Origin: Myxococcales bacterium
GTDB taxonomy: Bacteria > Myxococcota > Myxococcia > Myxococcales > Myxococcaceae
DNA length: 16,605 nt
Direction of reading: 5' to 3'
Assembly: GCA_003153055.1 (NCBI GenBank)
Contig: PMBV01000143.1
Span: 1-16,605 of the forward strand
Shown: positions 1 to 7,717 of the stretch, piece by piece
Position numbering within the stretch: position 1 is the stretch's first letter
Layout: each line of letters starts with the position of its first letter
Notes under the pieces: model-generated
Told to the model about the DNA's origin: nothing
The model's input: only the letters and a program-made list of their open reading frames with translations
Database searches by the model: none
Program-made: the position numbers and the translations under genes

Positions 1-894
<894 letters not shown>

Positions 895-1014
895 TCCCAC
901 CAAGGCGGTGCGGTCCGTGAACGACACCAAACGCATCATCGAAGCAATGAAGGCAGTCACCGGCTCTCGCAGAGCCAGTACACCACTTGACGAGACGCGA
1001 CACTTCGCGGAACC

Positions 1015-1020
1015 GGAGGG
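1015..1020 (+). promoter_or_regulatory. Ribosome binding site for the Cys-rich lipoprotein
   Basis: GGAGGG lies just before two consecutive ATG codons at 1022 and 1025. GGAGG to the second ATG leaves a normal 5-nt spacer, while the first ATG would be only 1-2 nt away. This favours the start at 1025. Confidence 0.6.
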
Positions 1021-1024
1021 AATG

Positions 1025-1534
1025 ATGCGCAATTGCCAGATTTCACGGACGCTTCTGCTCGTTGCAGGAGTGGCGGGTCTCGCTGTCTCGATCGGCGCTT
1101 GCGAGACCACCCAATGCAGTGGCTGCATGTACGGGGGCACCTGCGTCCCCGGCACAGCGAACGACGCGTGCGGGACGGGTGCCGACGTGTGTGTTGTCTG
1201 CTTAGCGGGCCAGCAGTGTTCGAGCGGCGCTTGCGTCAGTAGCGGCGGTGGAGGGGGTGAAGGGGCTGGAGGCAGCGGAGGGGCTGGAGGCGGCGGAGGG
1301 GCCGGTGGCGGCGGAGCGGGTGGTGGGACCGGAGGAGGCGCAGGGGGTGGCGGGGCGACCCGATGTACCTCGACCGGCGGGACCGTCTCGTCGGGGCTCT
1401 GCTGTAGTGCGACGGACTTTCCGGAGACTTGCGCTCCGGGTGCGTGCTCCTGCGCCCCGGCAAGCAGCCACAGCGTCAACACCTGCGTCTGCCCGCGCAC
1501 GACGTGTTACAGTGCAGATTTGGGCTGTCACTGA
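1025..1534 (+). CDS. Cys-rich two-module lipoprotein with Gly linker
   Basis: 169 aa; the start was chosen from the GGAGG at 1015-1019. A hydrophobic signal (residues 8-24) ends at a lipobox-like IGAC, making Cys26 the likely lipidated residue. Mature Cys-rich module 1 (31-70) has eight cysteines in a CxxC...CxxC arrangement (CSGC, CVVC). A Gly-rich linker (about 73-110) joins it to module 2 (114-168), which has ten cysteines including a CC pair (126-127) and CSC/CVC. Such short Cys modules recur in secreted myxobacterial proteins and are probably disulfide-rich. I do not recognise an enzymatic function; binding or structural roles are possible. It ends LGCH, like the upstream esterase (GGCH). 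Alternative starts are 1022 or an upstream codon in the same frame. Confidence 0.8.
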   Translation: MRNCQISRTLLLVAGVAGLAVSIGACETTQCSGCMYGGTCVPGTANDACGTGADVCVVCLAGQQCSSGACVSSGGGGGEGAGGSGGAGGGGGAGGGGAGGGTGGGAGGGGATRCTSTGGTVSSGLCCSATDFPETCAPGACSCAPASSHSVNTCVCPRTTCYSADLGCH

Positions 1535-1656
1535 TTGGCCTTACACAACGTCATCGGAAGTTGGGGTGTCGGGTTGGCTCGTGGCTCACCCCGGGCCCGC
1601 CTCCCGAGCTTCGGCGACCCCGACTCCCCCTCGAGGTGAGCAGATTCCGGACGGCC

Positions 1657-1671
1657 AGCCCCGAAAGGGCT
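1657..1671 (+). terminator. Weak candidate terminator hairpin
   Basis: AGCCC-CGAAA-GGGCT forms a 5-bp stem followed by a partly T-rich stretch (CTTGTTCGTCCTT). It sits between two convergent genes, where transcription should end. The stem is short and the T tract broken, so this is tentative. I see no gene in the rest of 1535-1770. Confidence 0.3.
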
Positions 1672-1770
1672 CTTGTTCGTCCTTGACCTCAGCGAGTGAA
1701 GCGAGGGGCCCAAACGCGCATTTCCCCATCGCGCGAAGGCCGAGGGGCGGGCCGGAGAGACCGCCGAAGC

Positions 1771-3186
1771 TCACTCCGGGGTGAGCGTGCCACCACCCGA
1801 AAGCTGATACGTCTTGCCGCCGAGCGCGGTGTTCTTCGCCGAGACGTAGTAGACCGTGTGGCCGCCGCCGTTGATGTTCGTGACGGAGGTGCCCGAGATG
1901 CCCGCGGCGTCGCTGAGGACGTCGAGGTGGGAGTCCACGGTGACTGTCCAGCTGCTGTCGCCGTCCAGAGACAGGGACACGAGGCTGCCGGAGTTCGCTG
2001 CGTCGATGGCGCCCTGGAGCGAGCTCTTGACCAAGACGAGGTTAACGGTACTGACACTGTCGACGAGGATGTTCCCGACGAGCGTCTGGTCAGTGGCATT
2101 CAAGGTGACCTTGCCGCCGTTGGAGCCGCTCGTCCCCCACTCCTGCGCTGCCGCCTGCAACAGCGTCGGCCCGGCGTTGGAGAGCTCGACGCCGCTCATG
2201 TTGATGGTCGTCGTCTGGTTCGTCACGAGGATGGCCGCCCCCGTCGTGGACCGATAGGCGTAGCTCCCGTCCTTCATGGTCAGGGTCGAGTGGCCGACCG
2301 TCGCGTCCCCCGAGAAGCTCTGGTAGACGAGCATGCCGTGATGGTACTCGTCGTTGGTGCTGGAGAGCGTGCACCCAGTCACGGTGGCTATGTTCTTGCC
2401 CTCGACGACGATGACCTCCGCGCCCGTGGTTTCGATGGTCGCATCAGTCGCGGTGATGTTGCCAGTCGAGTAGATGCCAGCCGAGCGGGAGCCGGTCGCC
2501 TTGAACGAGCCGCCTTTGACCGTCACCGTGCCGCCCCCGCGGTCTGTGGCCAGCACCGAGGAGCGCTCTCCGGTGGTCGTCGCCGAAACATTGGTCAGCT
2601 CGATGGAACCCCCCGAGGCCGCCTCGACGCCATGGGCGCTCGTCGCGGCCGCGTCGATGACGAGGTCGCTGGCGGTGATGGTGGCTCCGACCCCAGCGGC
2701 GAACAGGGCGTTGCCACCGTGGGCGGTGGTCGTGATTTTGCCACCGACGACCCTCACGGCACCTCCTGAGGTCGTCTTGTCGCTCGATCCGTAGGCGAGG
2801 ACGGCCGCGTTCCGCCCGAAGAAGCTCGAGTCGTCCTCGGACGAGGTATCTCCGGTCTTGGTAATGGTCGCGTCAGTGACAGTCACCGACGTGCCGTCGT
2901 TCGCCGCGCACACGACGCTCTGGTCGGCCGCGGTCGCCTGCCCGGCGACCGATGAGATGGTCCCTGAGCCTGAGGTGAGGGCGTACCGCGCGGTGCCGAG
3001 CCCGCACTTCCCGCTGACGAAGGCCCCGGTTACCCCACTCGGGGTCGAGCCACCGCCGCCGCCAGTCGCTGTCGAGCCACCGCCCGTGCCCGCATCAGCA
3101 GTCGGTGCGAGCCCTCCGCAGGAGACGGCGACCACGGAGAGTGCCAGTGCGCCAGCCGAAAATGCCGCCATGTGTCTGGGTTTCAT
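1771..3186 (-). CDS. Beta-helix-like repeat lipoprotein
   Basis: 471 aa. An N-terminal signal (MKPRH followed by a hydrophobic core) ends at AVSC, with Cys23 as the predicted lipid-modified residue, followed by a Gly/Thr/Ser linker (about 32-50). The rest is rich in Thr, Ser, Val, Gly and Asn and has repeating strands such as GGSIELTNVSATTTG, GGTVTVKGGSFKATG and ATDATIETTGAEV. This spacing is typical of right-handed parallel beta-helix (pectin-lyase-like) folds seen in adhesins and polysaccharide-active proteins. No catalytic motif can be assigned, so binding/adhesion and lyase roles are both open. A start at Met6 is possible; the Shine-Dalgarno (AAGG) is weak. It lies downstream of the GH54 gene on the same strand, 255 bp away. 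Confidence 0.75.
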   Translation of the reverse strand: MKPRHMAAFSAGALALSVVAVSCGGLAPTADAGTGGGSTATGGGGGSTPSGVTGAFVSGKCGLGTARYALTSGSGTISSVAGQATAADQSVVCAANDGTSVTVTDATITKTGDTSSEDDSSFFGRNAAVLAYGSSDKTTSGGAVRVVGGKITTTAHGGNALFAAGVGATITASDLVIDAAATSAHGVEAASGGSIELTNVSATTTGERSSVLATDRGGGTVTVKGGSFKATGSRSAGIYSTGNITATDATIETTGAEVIVVEGKNIATVTGCTLSSTNDEYHHGMLVYQSFSGDATVGHSTLTMKDGSYAYRSTTGAAILVTNQTTTINMSGVELSNAGPTLLQAAAQEWGTSGSNGGKVTLNATDQTLVGNILVDSVSTVNLVLVKSSLQGAIDAANSGSLVSLSLDGDSSWTVTVDSHLDVLSDAAGISGTSVTNINGGGHTVYYVSAKNTALGGKTYQLSGGGTLTPE

Positions 3187-3381
3187 ATGCGGCCTTGTAG
3201 CGACGGACGGGGAGAAACGATCATTCTCAAAGTTCCAGAAGAAGCTCCCCTGCTACCCAGGCGCGTCGGCGAGACCGAGGACCCTCGCTTGCGAACCATC
3301 GTTTGCTGGGCAGACTAGTCAGCGCTCGAGGCGACGTCGTCGTTGCTCAGCCTGCGGCACCAGGCCGTGCATTGCATCAGT

Positions 3382-3396
3382 TTCAAGTGACCTGAA
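3382..3396. promoter_or_regulatory. Imperfect 15-bp dyad, possible operator or terminator part
   Basis: TTCAAGTGACCTGAA is symmetric as TTCA.GT.AC.TGAA with one mismatched pair. It lies between the GH54 stop and the beta-helix gene start and directly abuts a second dyad at 3397-3412. No function is proven. Confidence 0.25.
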
Positions 3397-3412
3397 CCGA
3401 CGTCGATGTCGG
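3397..3412 (-). terminator. Hairpin downstream of GH54 gene
   Basis: Read on the minus strand, CCGAC-ATCGAC-GTCGG forms a perfect 5-bp stem about 30 nt after the GH54 stop. It lacks a clear U tract, so an intrinsic terminator is only possible. I see no gene in the remainder of 3187-3441, which should carry the promoter of the beta-helix gene if that gene is transcribed separately. Confidence 0.3.
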
Positions 3413-3441
3413 GGGACTCTCGAAGGCTCCTGCGTGTCGAC

Positions 3442-4716
3442 TCAGCGCCCGTAGCCCGCCGAGACGATATTGGCTTGCACTGCATCATCGGTGGCATCGG
3501 GAGGGCTGCCCTGGGTTATCGCTCCCTCGAAGAACGTCCCAATGCCCCCCGCGCTGCCGTCGCCACCGACGCCCAGTTCGACGGCGCCCTCCTTCTTCAT
3601 GGGGCTGTAACCAGACGGACGCGCACCATCCCACTTCACTCCAAGGGACCCCGACTGGGCATTGCCCGCCTTGAGCGCGAAGCGATTCCCCGAGGGCCCC
3701 TTGAGCATTAACGTCGCGTAGCTCGCATCCAGCGGCGTGTTGCTCGAGACGGTGCCGGTCTTCTGGGCCCCTGCATACACGCCGTTCTCGAGATCTGCCA
3801 GAACCCAAGGCCCATCGCCGGTGCCGTGCGACCAGTTCATGATACTTCCCCACTCAAGGGTCTCCATGGTTGCGTCGCCATCGTCGTTCCCAGTCGTCTC
3901 GACATTGCCGTAATCGAAGCAGCAACGACCATTGTACCGCTTTCCATCGACCACCATGTACATCGCCTCGGCCTCGTCGCCCGTCGCGACACCTTTGGTC
4001 TTGTTGTTCCGATAGGTGATGCCGACGTCAGACTCGACGTACACCCCGTACACGGTGTGGCCAGCCACCTTGATCTTGGCGGCCGCCGCATTGGCCTCCT
4101 TGCCTCCATTGGCTAACCAATGCACGGGTGGAGAGACCGGGAGGTGATTCGCTTGCGGCGACTGATCGTAGATGATGGAGATGGTGCAGGTCGTGCCAGT
4201 ACAGAATGAATCTTGCACGGCCGAATCGACGTAGCCTCCTTGACTCAGAAGCGGAACGTCCTTGGTGGATTTGTCCGAACCACGCCTGACCTGATAGACG
4301 TTTCCGCTGTAGGCCTGATAGAGGGCGCGAACCGTACTGTGGGCCGCCACGCAGGGGGTGCCGGCCGCTTGATAGATATCGCACGGTCCGGGGGTTCCCG
4401 CATCACCCACGGTCGACCCCCCGCCCGCTGCCGCGGTGCCTCCGCCCGCCGAGCCTCCGCCAGTGGCTGCGCCGCCGCCGGCCGAGCCGCCTCCAGCAGA
4501 AGCACTGCCGCCGCCCGTCGTGCCGCCTCCAGCAGAAGCACTGCCGCCGCCCGTCGTGCCACCTCCGAGCGCGGCGTTGCCGCCCCCGCCCGAGTCGCTT
4601 CCGGGCTCGAGGCCGTCCGAACCGCCCTGTCCCCCATCGGCGCGCAACTCGAACGCAATGCCCTCACACGCGCAGAGCGCCGAAAGCACGAACAACACCC
4701 AGAGGGTTCTTCCCAT
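3442..4716 (-). CDS. GH54 alpha-L-arabinofuranosidase catalytic-domain lipoprotein
   Basis: The frame opens at GTG 4743; I prefer ATG 4716, which gives a compact signal MGRTLWVLFVLSALCAC. Neither start has a strong ribosome site. Numbered from 4716 (424 aa), Cys17 is the likely lipidated residue and a Gly/Ala/Ser/Thr linker spans about 28-105. The catalytic domain starts at GPCDIYQAAGTPCVAAHST. It matches fungal AbfB (GH54) closely: Cys pairs 112/122 and 172/177, a vicinal CCFDYGN (265-266), nucleophile-like Glu310 in LADLEN and acid/base-like Asp386 in GVGGD. The family releases terminal alpha-L-arabinofuranose from arabinoxylan and arabinan. The C-terminal arabinose-binding domain (CBM42) of fungal enzymes is absent; the protein stops right after the catalytic core (SAGYGR). 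It probably acts at the cell surface alongside the nearby esterase. Confidence 0.9.
   Translation of the reverse strand: MGRTLWVLFVLSALCACEGIAFELRADGGQGGSDGLEPGSDSGGGGNAALGGGTTGGGSASAGGGTTGGGSASAGGGSAGGGAATGGGSAGGGTAAAGGGSTVGDAGTPGPCDIYQAAGTPCVAAHSTVRALYQAYSGNVYQVRRGSDKSTKDVPLLSQGGYVDSAVQDSFCTGTTCTISIIYDQSPQANHLPVSPPVHWLANGGKEANAAAAKIKVAGHTVYGVYVESDVGITYRNNKTKGVATGDEAEAMYMVVDGKRYNGRCCFDYGNVETTGNDDGDATMETLEWGSIMNWSHGTGDGPWVLADLENGVYAGAQKTGTVSSNTPLDASYATLMLKGPSGNRFALKAGNAQSGSLGVKWDGARPSGYSPMKKEGAVELGVGGDGSAGGIGTFFEGAITQGSPPDATDDAVQANIVSAGYGR
4490..4561 (-). repeat. 36-bp tandem repeat, two copies, in GH54 linker
   Basis: Copies 4490-4525 and 4526-4561 differ only at the last base. On the coding strand each encodes 12 residues of the Gly/Thr/Ser/Ala linker (GGGTTGGGSASA type). 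The unit is a multiple of three, so copy-number change would alter linker length without a frameshift. Confidence 0.85.
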
Positions 4717-5092
4717 GGAGGAAGGAGTGACGCCGCGCTGCACATCGGGTCACGACCTCGAGATGCAACGCGCCCGCTGCCCACGACAGACCCAAACCAA
4801 CCCCCATATTGCCCCGGGGCCCACTTCGCCGAAGCAGCACCAATGACGGGAACCTGGGCAGCGAGCCCACGCTCACGCCGGCCAGCTCGGCGATGCGACG
4901 GGTGGTGGCTGCCCGGTAGCCGAAGCGATCAAACGCCCGCGCGGCAGCCTCGAGGATGACCTCGACGGTGTCTCGGGATCGTCGCTGGCGGGGGAGCTTC
5001 CGCGCGGCGACGGGCGCGGCGGGTCGCATGCGGGGCATTGAGGCACTCTGGCGGACCAGCGCAGGCCGGCGCAAGGATGTCACCGCCGGCAT
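4664..5092 (-). pseudogene. TetR-family regulator remnant (HTH only)
   Basis: The frame carries a recognisable TetR DNA-binding domain at 4859-4984: a basic lead-in RRSRDT, helix ILEAAARAFDRFGYRAATT, then RRIAELAGVSVGSL. In intact TetR proteins this is followed by a Tyr-x-Tyr-Phe-type helix and a ligand-binding domain of about 130 residues. Here the sequence changes to PRFPSLVLLRRSGPRGN and runs into the 5' end of the GH54 gene, so the sensor domain is gone. Likely starts are the in-frame ATG at 5036-5038 or the one at the outer end. A deletion is more likely than a simple frameshift because I find no continuation nearby. Apart from this remnant I see nothing functional in 4717-5134. Whether a short HTH peptide is still made is unknown. 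Confidence 0.65.
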
Positions 5093-5113
5093 CCTCCGCT
5101 GGGTGGTCCGCTC

Positions 5114-5129
5114 CCTCCACGCGCGGAGG
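5114..5129 (-). terminator. Hairpin just after the beta-barrel gene
   Basis: CCTCC-ACGCGC-GGAGG (plus-strand reading) gives a 5-bp GC stem starting 6 nt beyond the beta-barrel stop codon on the minus strand. There is no T run, so this is a weak candidate for the operon end. Confidence 0.3.
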
Positions 5130-5134
5130 CCAGA

Positions 5135-5953
5135 TCAGGGCGTGTTGGCGAGCGCGAAGCCCAGGTACACCCGCAAGCTGGGCGTCGAGGGCTCTCCCCC
5201 GAAGCCAGGACCGGCCGAGGCGAAGAATTCGACGGCCCCCAGTGGCAACCGAACGCCGAGCTGGGCCTCAGCGCCGGCGTAGCCTCCCGAGAGCGATACA
5301 TGGACCCTCGCCGAAGCCTCGGCCCGGGGCCCCGTCGCGCTCAGCGAGGTGACGGTGCCGGCCAACCACACCTGGGAGCCGACGGTGTTCGCGGCGTCGA
5401 TGGCCACCGGTGGCCGATACAGCACACCCACCTCGGCCCCCCACTGCCACTGCTCGAAGGCCTTGCCGAGCTGGAGCTTGGGCGCCACCTCGAGGCCACC
5501 GTTGCCCAGCGCGGGCCCACTGCCGATGGGAATGCCAACCGCCAGCGCGACGCCCATCGTCACCAGGTGGCTATCGTCGAGCACCGCGGCCTTGGCGTGG
5601 AGGAACGGATTGCCCACGCCCGCCGAGCCGATGCCGTACTGCGCTGGCCCTTGCTGTGACGCGACCACCGGTACGTTGGCACCCAGCTCGAGCCACCGGG
5701 TGACGCCGAGGGCGCCGAACACCTGGAAGCCGAGGCGATCGACCAAGAGGCTGCTCGAGCCCGAGCGAAGGTTGTTGGAGGTGTAGAAGGCCGCCACGCC
5801 AAACCTGAAGTCCAGCTCGTCGAGCGTCTTCCCGGTGCCCACCATCATGGAGCCTCGCGCGGCCGGGTCGAGCCACACCTGCTCGATATCGGCCGAGGGC
5901 ACCTGCCCCAACGCCGAGGTCGCCATCACCAGGCCCATCACTGCGAATCGCAT
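5135..5953 (-). CDS. Outer-membrane beta-barrel protein
   Basis: 272 aa. The start ATG at 5953 was chosen because GAGAGGGG lies 5 nt upstream; a longer in-frame extension to 6034 would overlap the preceding gene. A signal peptide (MRFAVMGLVMATSALG) is followed by a mature N-terminus QVPSADIEQVWLDPAARGS and many alternating short strands with Gly turns. Examples are FRFGVAAFYTSNNLR, WLELGANVPVV, VTMGVALAVGIPIGSG, WQWGAEVGVLYRPP and VRLPLGAVEFFASAGPG. This resembles the barrel part of myxobacterial OmpA-family or transporter-like outer-membrane proteins, but no peptidoglycan-binding OmpA domain follows. It is the last gene of the kinase-MFS-lipoprotein cluster, 37 bp after the lipoprotein. Its cargo or ligand is unknown. 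Confidence 0.75.
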   Translation of the reverse strand: MRFAVMGLVMATSALGQVPSADIEQVWLDPAARGSMMVGTGKTLDELDFRFGVAAFYTSNNLRSGSSSLLVDRLGFQVFGALGVTRWLELGANVPVVASQQGPAQYGIGSAGVGNPFLHAKAAVLDDSHLVTMGVALAVGIPIGSGPALGNGGLEVAPKLQLGKAFEQWQWGAEVGVLYRPPVAIDAANTVGSQVWLAGTVTSLSATGPRAEASARVHVSLSGGYAGAEAQLGVRLPLGAVEFFASAGPGFGGEPSTPSLRVYLGFALANTP

Positions 5954-5958
5954 GAATG

Positions 5959-5966
5959 CCCCTCTC
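5959..5966 (-). promoter_or_regulatory. Ribosome binding site for the beta-barrel gene
   Basis: GAGAGGGG on the minus strand, 5 nt before ATG 5953. It decides the start over the upstream in-frame codons. Confidence 0.65.
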
Positions 5967-5990
5967 AGGCTCGTGAGCAAACACCGGTTG

Positions 5991-6446
5991 CTACTCATGG
6001 GGAAGCCCGCCGTCGGGCTCGTCGCCGTGAGCAAAGTGAATGTCCAGCACCTCGGCCCGGCGACGACAGGCCTCGAGCGCCTGCAGCGCGTGGGGGTTCA
6101 AGCCGCCGTCGAGCCCGGCCTGAGCAGCCAGCCGCGCGCAGGCAGCCAGCACGGCCTCGAGCTCGGCCGGACGACTCCCCGGTTTGGGCGCCAAGGCCAA
6201 GGGCGCTCGCACCTGTGCCCGCCCGCCACGAATGGCCCCGGCGAGGCGGTGGGCTTCGGCTCCGTGAGGCGAGCCGAGAGGAATCGACTCGAGCTCCTTG
6301 AGCACCTCGTCGAAGCCCGGTGAGGCCGGGGGCTCCCCTCGAGCGAGGAGCGTGTCGTAGCTCGACCGGGCGTGGGTGAAGCGCTCGGCCGTCTGGTCAC
6401 GGCACGCGCCGAGGAGCAGGACGGCCGCGAGGAGGGGCTGGCGCAT
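5991..6446 (-). CDS. Small lipoprotein, unknown function
   Basis: 151 aa from ATG 6446. The longer in-frame version would begin inside the MFS gene and has a Pro/Arg-rich, non-signal N-terminus. MRQPLLAAVLLLGAC is a clear lipoprotein signal with Cys16 lipidated and Arg at +2. The mature part is mostly helical and charged (ARSSYDTLLARGE, FDEVLKELESI, EAHRLAGAI, AELEAVLAACARLAAQAG, LQALEACRRRAEVLD) and could form a helical bundle or TPR-like scaffold. No family is recognised. It starts 41 bp after the MFS stop and ends 37 bp before the beta-barrel start, so cotranscription is likely. An accessory role to the barrel or transporter is inferred from position only. Confidence 0.7.
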   Translation of the reverse strand: MRQPLLAAVLLLGACRDQTAERFTHARSSYDTLLARGEPPASPGFDEVLKELESIPLGSPHGAEAHRLAGAIRGGRAQVRAPLALAPKPGSRPAELEAVLAACARLAAQAGLDGGLNPHALQALEACRRRAEVLDIHFAHGDEPDGGLPHE

Positions 6447-6487
6447 GCCAACGGATACCCCGGGACCACTGGGCCGTCGAGGGCTCT

Positions 6488-7717
6488 TCAGGTCTCTTCC
6501 GGCGGGCGGACGTGACGGAAGGCCCGCCACAGCAGCAGATCGTAGGTCACCTTCATGCCGGCGCCGATGACGAGTGGCAGGTACATCGAGCCCCCCGTCG
6601 ACAGCGCTCCGGCGAAGGCCGGCGCCACCGCCCAGCCGGCCAGCCGCACCAGGTTGGTGGCCCCCGCGGCGATGGTACGTTCCTCGGGGCGCACCACGGC
6701 CAGCACGTACGACTGCCGGGTGGGGACGTCCATCTCGACCAGCCCCTCGCGGAGCAGAAACAGCGCGGCGGCCACCGGGAAGCTGGGCGCGAAGGCCACG
6801 GTGACGAGCAACACGCTCGAGGGGATGTGGGTGAACACCATCGTGTTGACCAGGCCGATGCGGGCCGCGAGCCAGGCGGCGCCCAGGTGCGAGCCAGCGT
6901 TCATCAGCCGCGCCCCGAAGAACAACAGACCAATCACCCGCTCGTCGACGCCGAAGCGCTCGAAGAAGAAGTACGACAGCATCGCGGTGGTGAGGAAGCC
7001 GCCGCCCAGGCTGTCGATGCCGAACAGCCCCGACAGCCGCAGGACGATGGAGCGGCTCGCCTTGGAGAGGAGCGCGTGGCCTGGTCGAGCGCCCACCTCG
7101 ATGGAGCGCCCCAGCCCGGCGTAGAGCACCAGCCCCACCAGCGACGCTCCAGCACAGGCGAGGAACGTGTCGCGGCCCAGAGGCGCGAGGCGGTCAGAGG
7201 TCGCTCCGTGCACCAGCCAGATGGGCGCCCCCGCCAAAAGGGCCCCCACCGCGTGCCCGAGATCCTGCAGCATGGTGTACACGGCGATGACCCGCGTCCG
7301 CCGGGCATCGGTGGTGGTGCTCGACAGGGCCGCTTGCTCGACGACCAGCGCGGCGCCGCGATCGCGCCCCATGCCATTGAGCATTCCCAGGAACGCCGTG
7401 GCCGCGAGGAAGCCAGGGCTCGAGCCCCAGGCGAACAGCGCCGTCCCTGCCACGCTGAGCGCCGACAGGCCCAAGAGAAAGCGCTTGCGACCAAGGCGAT
7501 CGGCCAGCACCGTGCCCGCCACGGCGGCGAGGGCCGCGCCGACCAACCCCGAGGAGACGACCAGCCCCAGCGCCGGCCCCTCGAGGCCCAGCCGGCCCAG
7601 GTGCACTCCCAGGGTGATGCCCACCACGCTCGTGGTGCTGGCCCGCAGGAAGCCGGCCGCGGTGAGACGCCAGCGATCGCCACGGGCCGCCGCCACCGCG
7701 CTCACATCGGGAGTCAC
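6488..7717 (-). CDS. Major facilitator superfamily transporter
   Basis: 409 aa starting at GTG 7717, which overlaps the kinase stop as GTGA and so suggests translational coupling; GTG 7705 is an alternative. The frame is open further upstream, but that part lies inside the kinase gene and is Arg-rich, non-membrane sequence. The protein is strongly hydrophobic with about twelve predicted membrane spans. It carries a good MFS motif A, GTVLADRLGRKR (68-79, with Asp73 and the basic GRKR). A charged central loop (RSIEVGARPGHALLSKASRS) separates the two halves. Substrate cannot be assigned; efflux-type MFS proteins look similar. It would sit in the inner membrane downstream of a kinase and upstream of a lipoprotein and an outer-membrane barrel. 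Confidence 0.88.
   Translation of the reverse strand: MTPDVSAVAAARGDRWRLTAAGFLRASTTSVVGITLGVHLGRLGLEGPALGLVVSSGLVGAALAAVAGTVLADRLGRKRFLLGLSALSVAGTALFAWGSSPGFLAATAFLGMLNGMGRDRGAALVVEQAALSSTTTDARRTRVIAVYTMLQDLGHAVGALLAGAPIWLVHGATSDRLAPLGRDTFLACAGASLVGLVLYAGLGRSIEVGARPGHALLSKASRSIVLRLSGLFGIDSLGGGFLTTAMLSYFFFERFGVDERVIGLLFFGARLMNAGSHLGAAWLAARIGLVNTMVFTHIPSSVLLVTVAFAPSFPVAAALFLLREGLVEMDVPTRQSYVLAVVRPEERTIAAGATNLVRLAGWAVAPAFAGALSTGGSMYLPLVIGAGMKVTYDLLLWRAFRHVRPPEET

Noticed and set aside
1242..1365. Possible CRISPR or minisatellite
   Set aside because: Units are irregular, in frame and encode a Gly linker; there are no spacers or conserved repeats.
3291..3306. GCGAAC-CATC-GTTTGC hairpin
   Set aside because: It needs a G-U pair, has no T run, and has no clear position relative to a gene end or start.
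5954..6034. Longer N-terminus for the beta-barrel protein
   Set aside because: The extension overlaps the lipoprotein gene end and hides the signal peptide; a good ribosome site supports ATG 5953.
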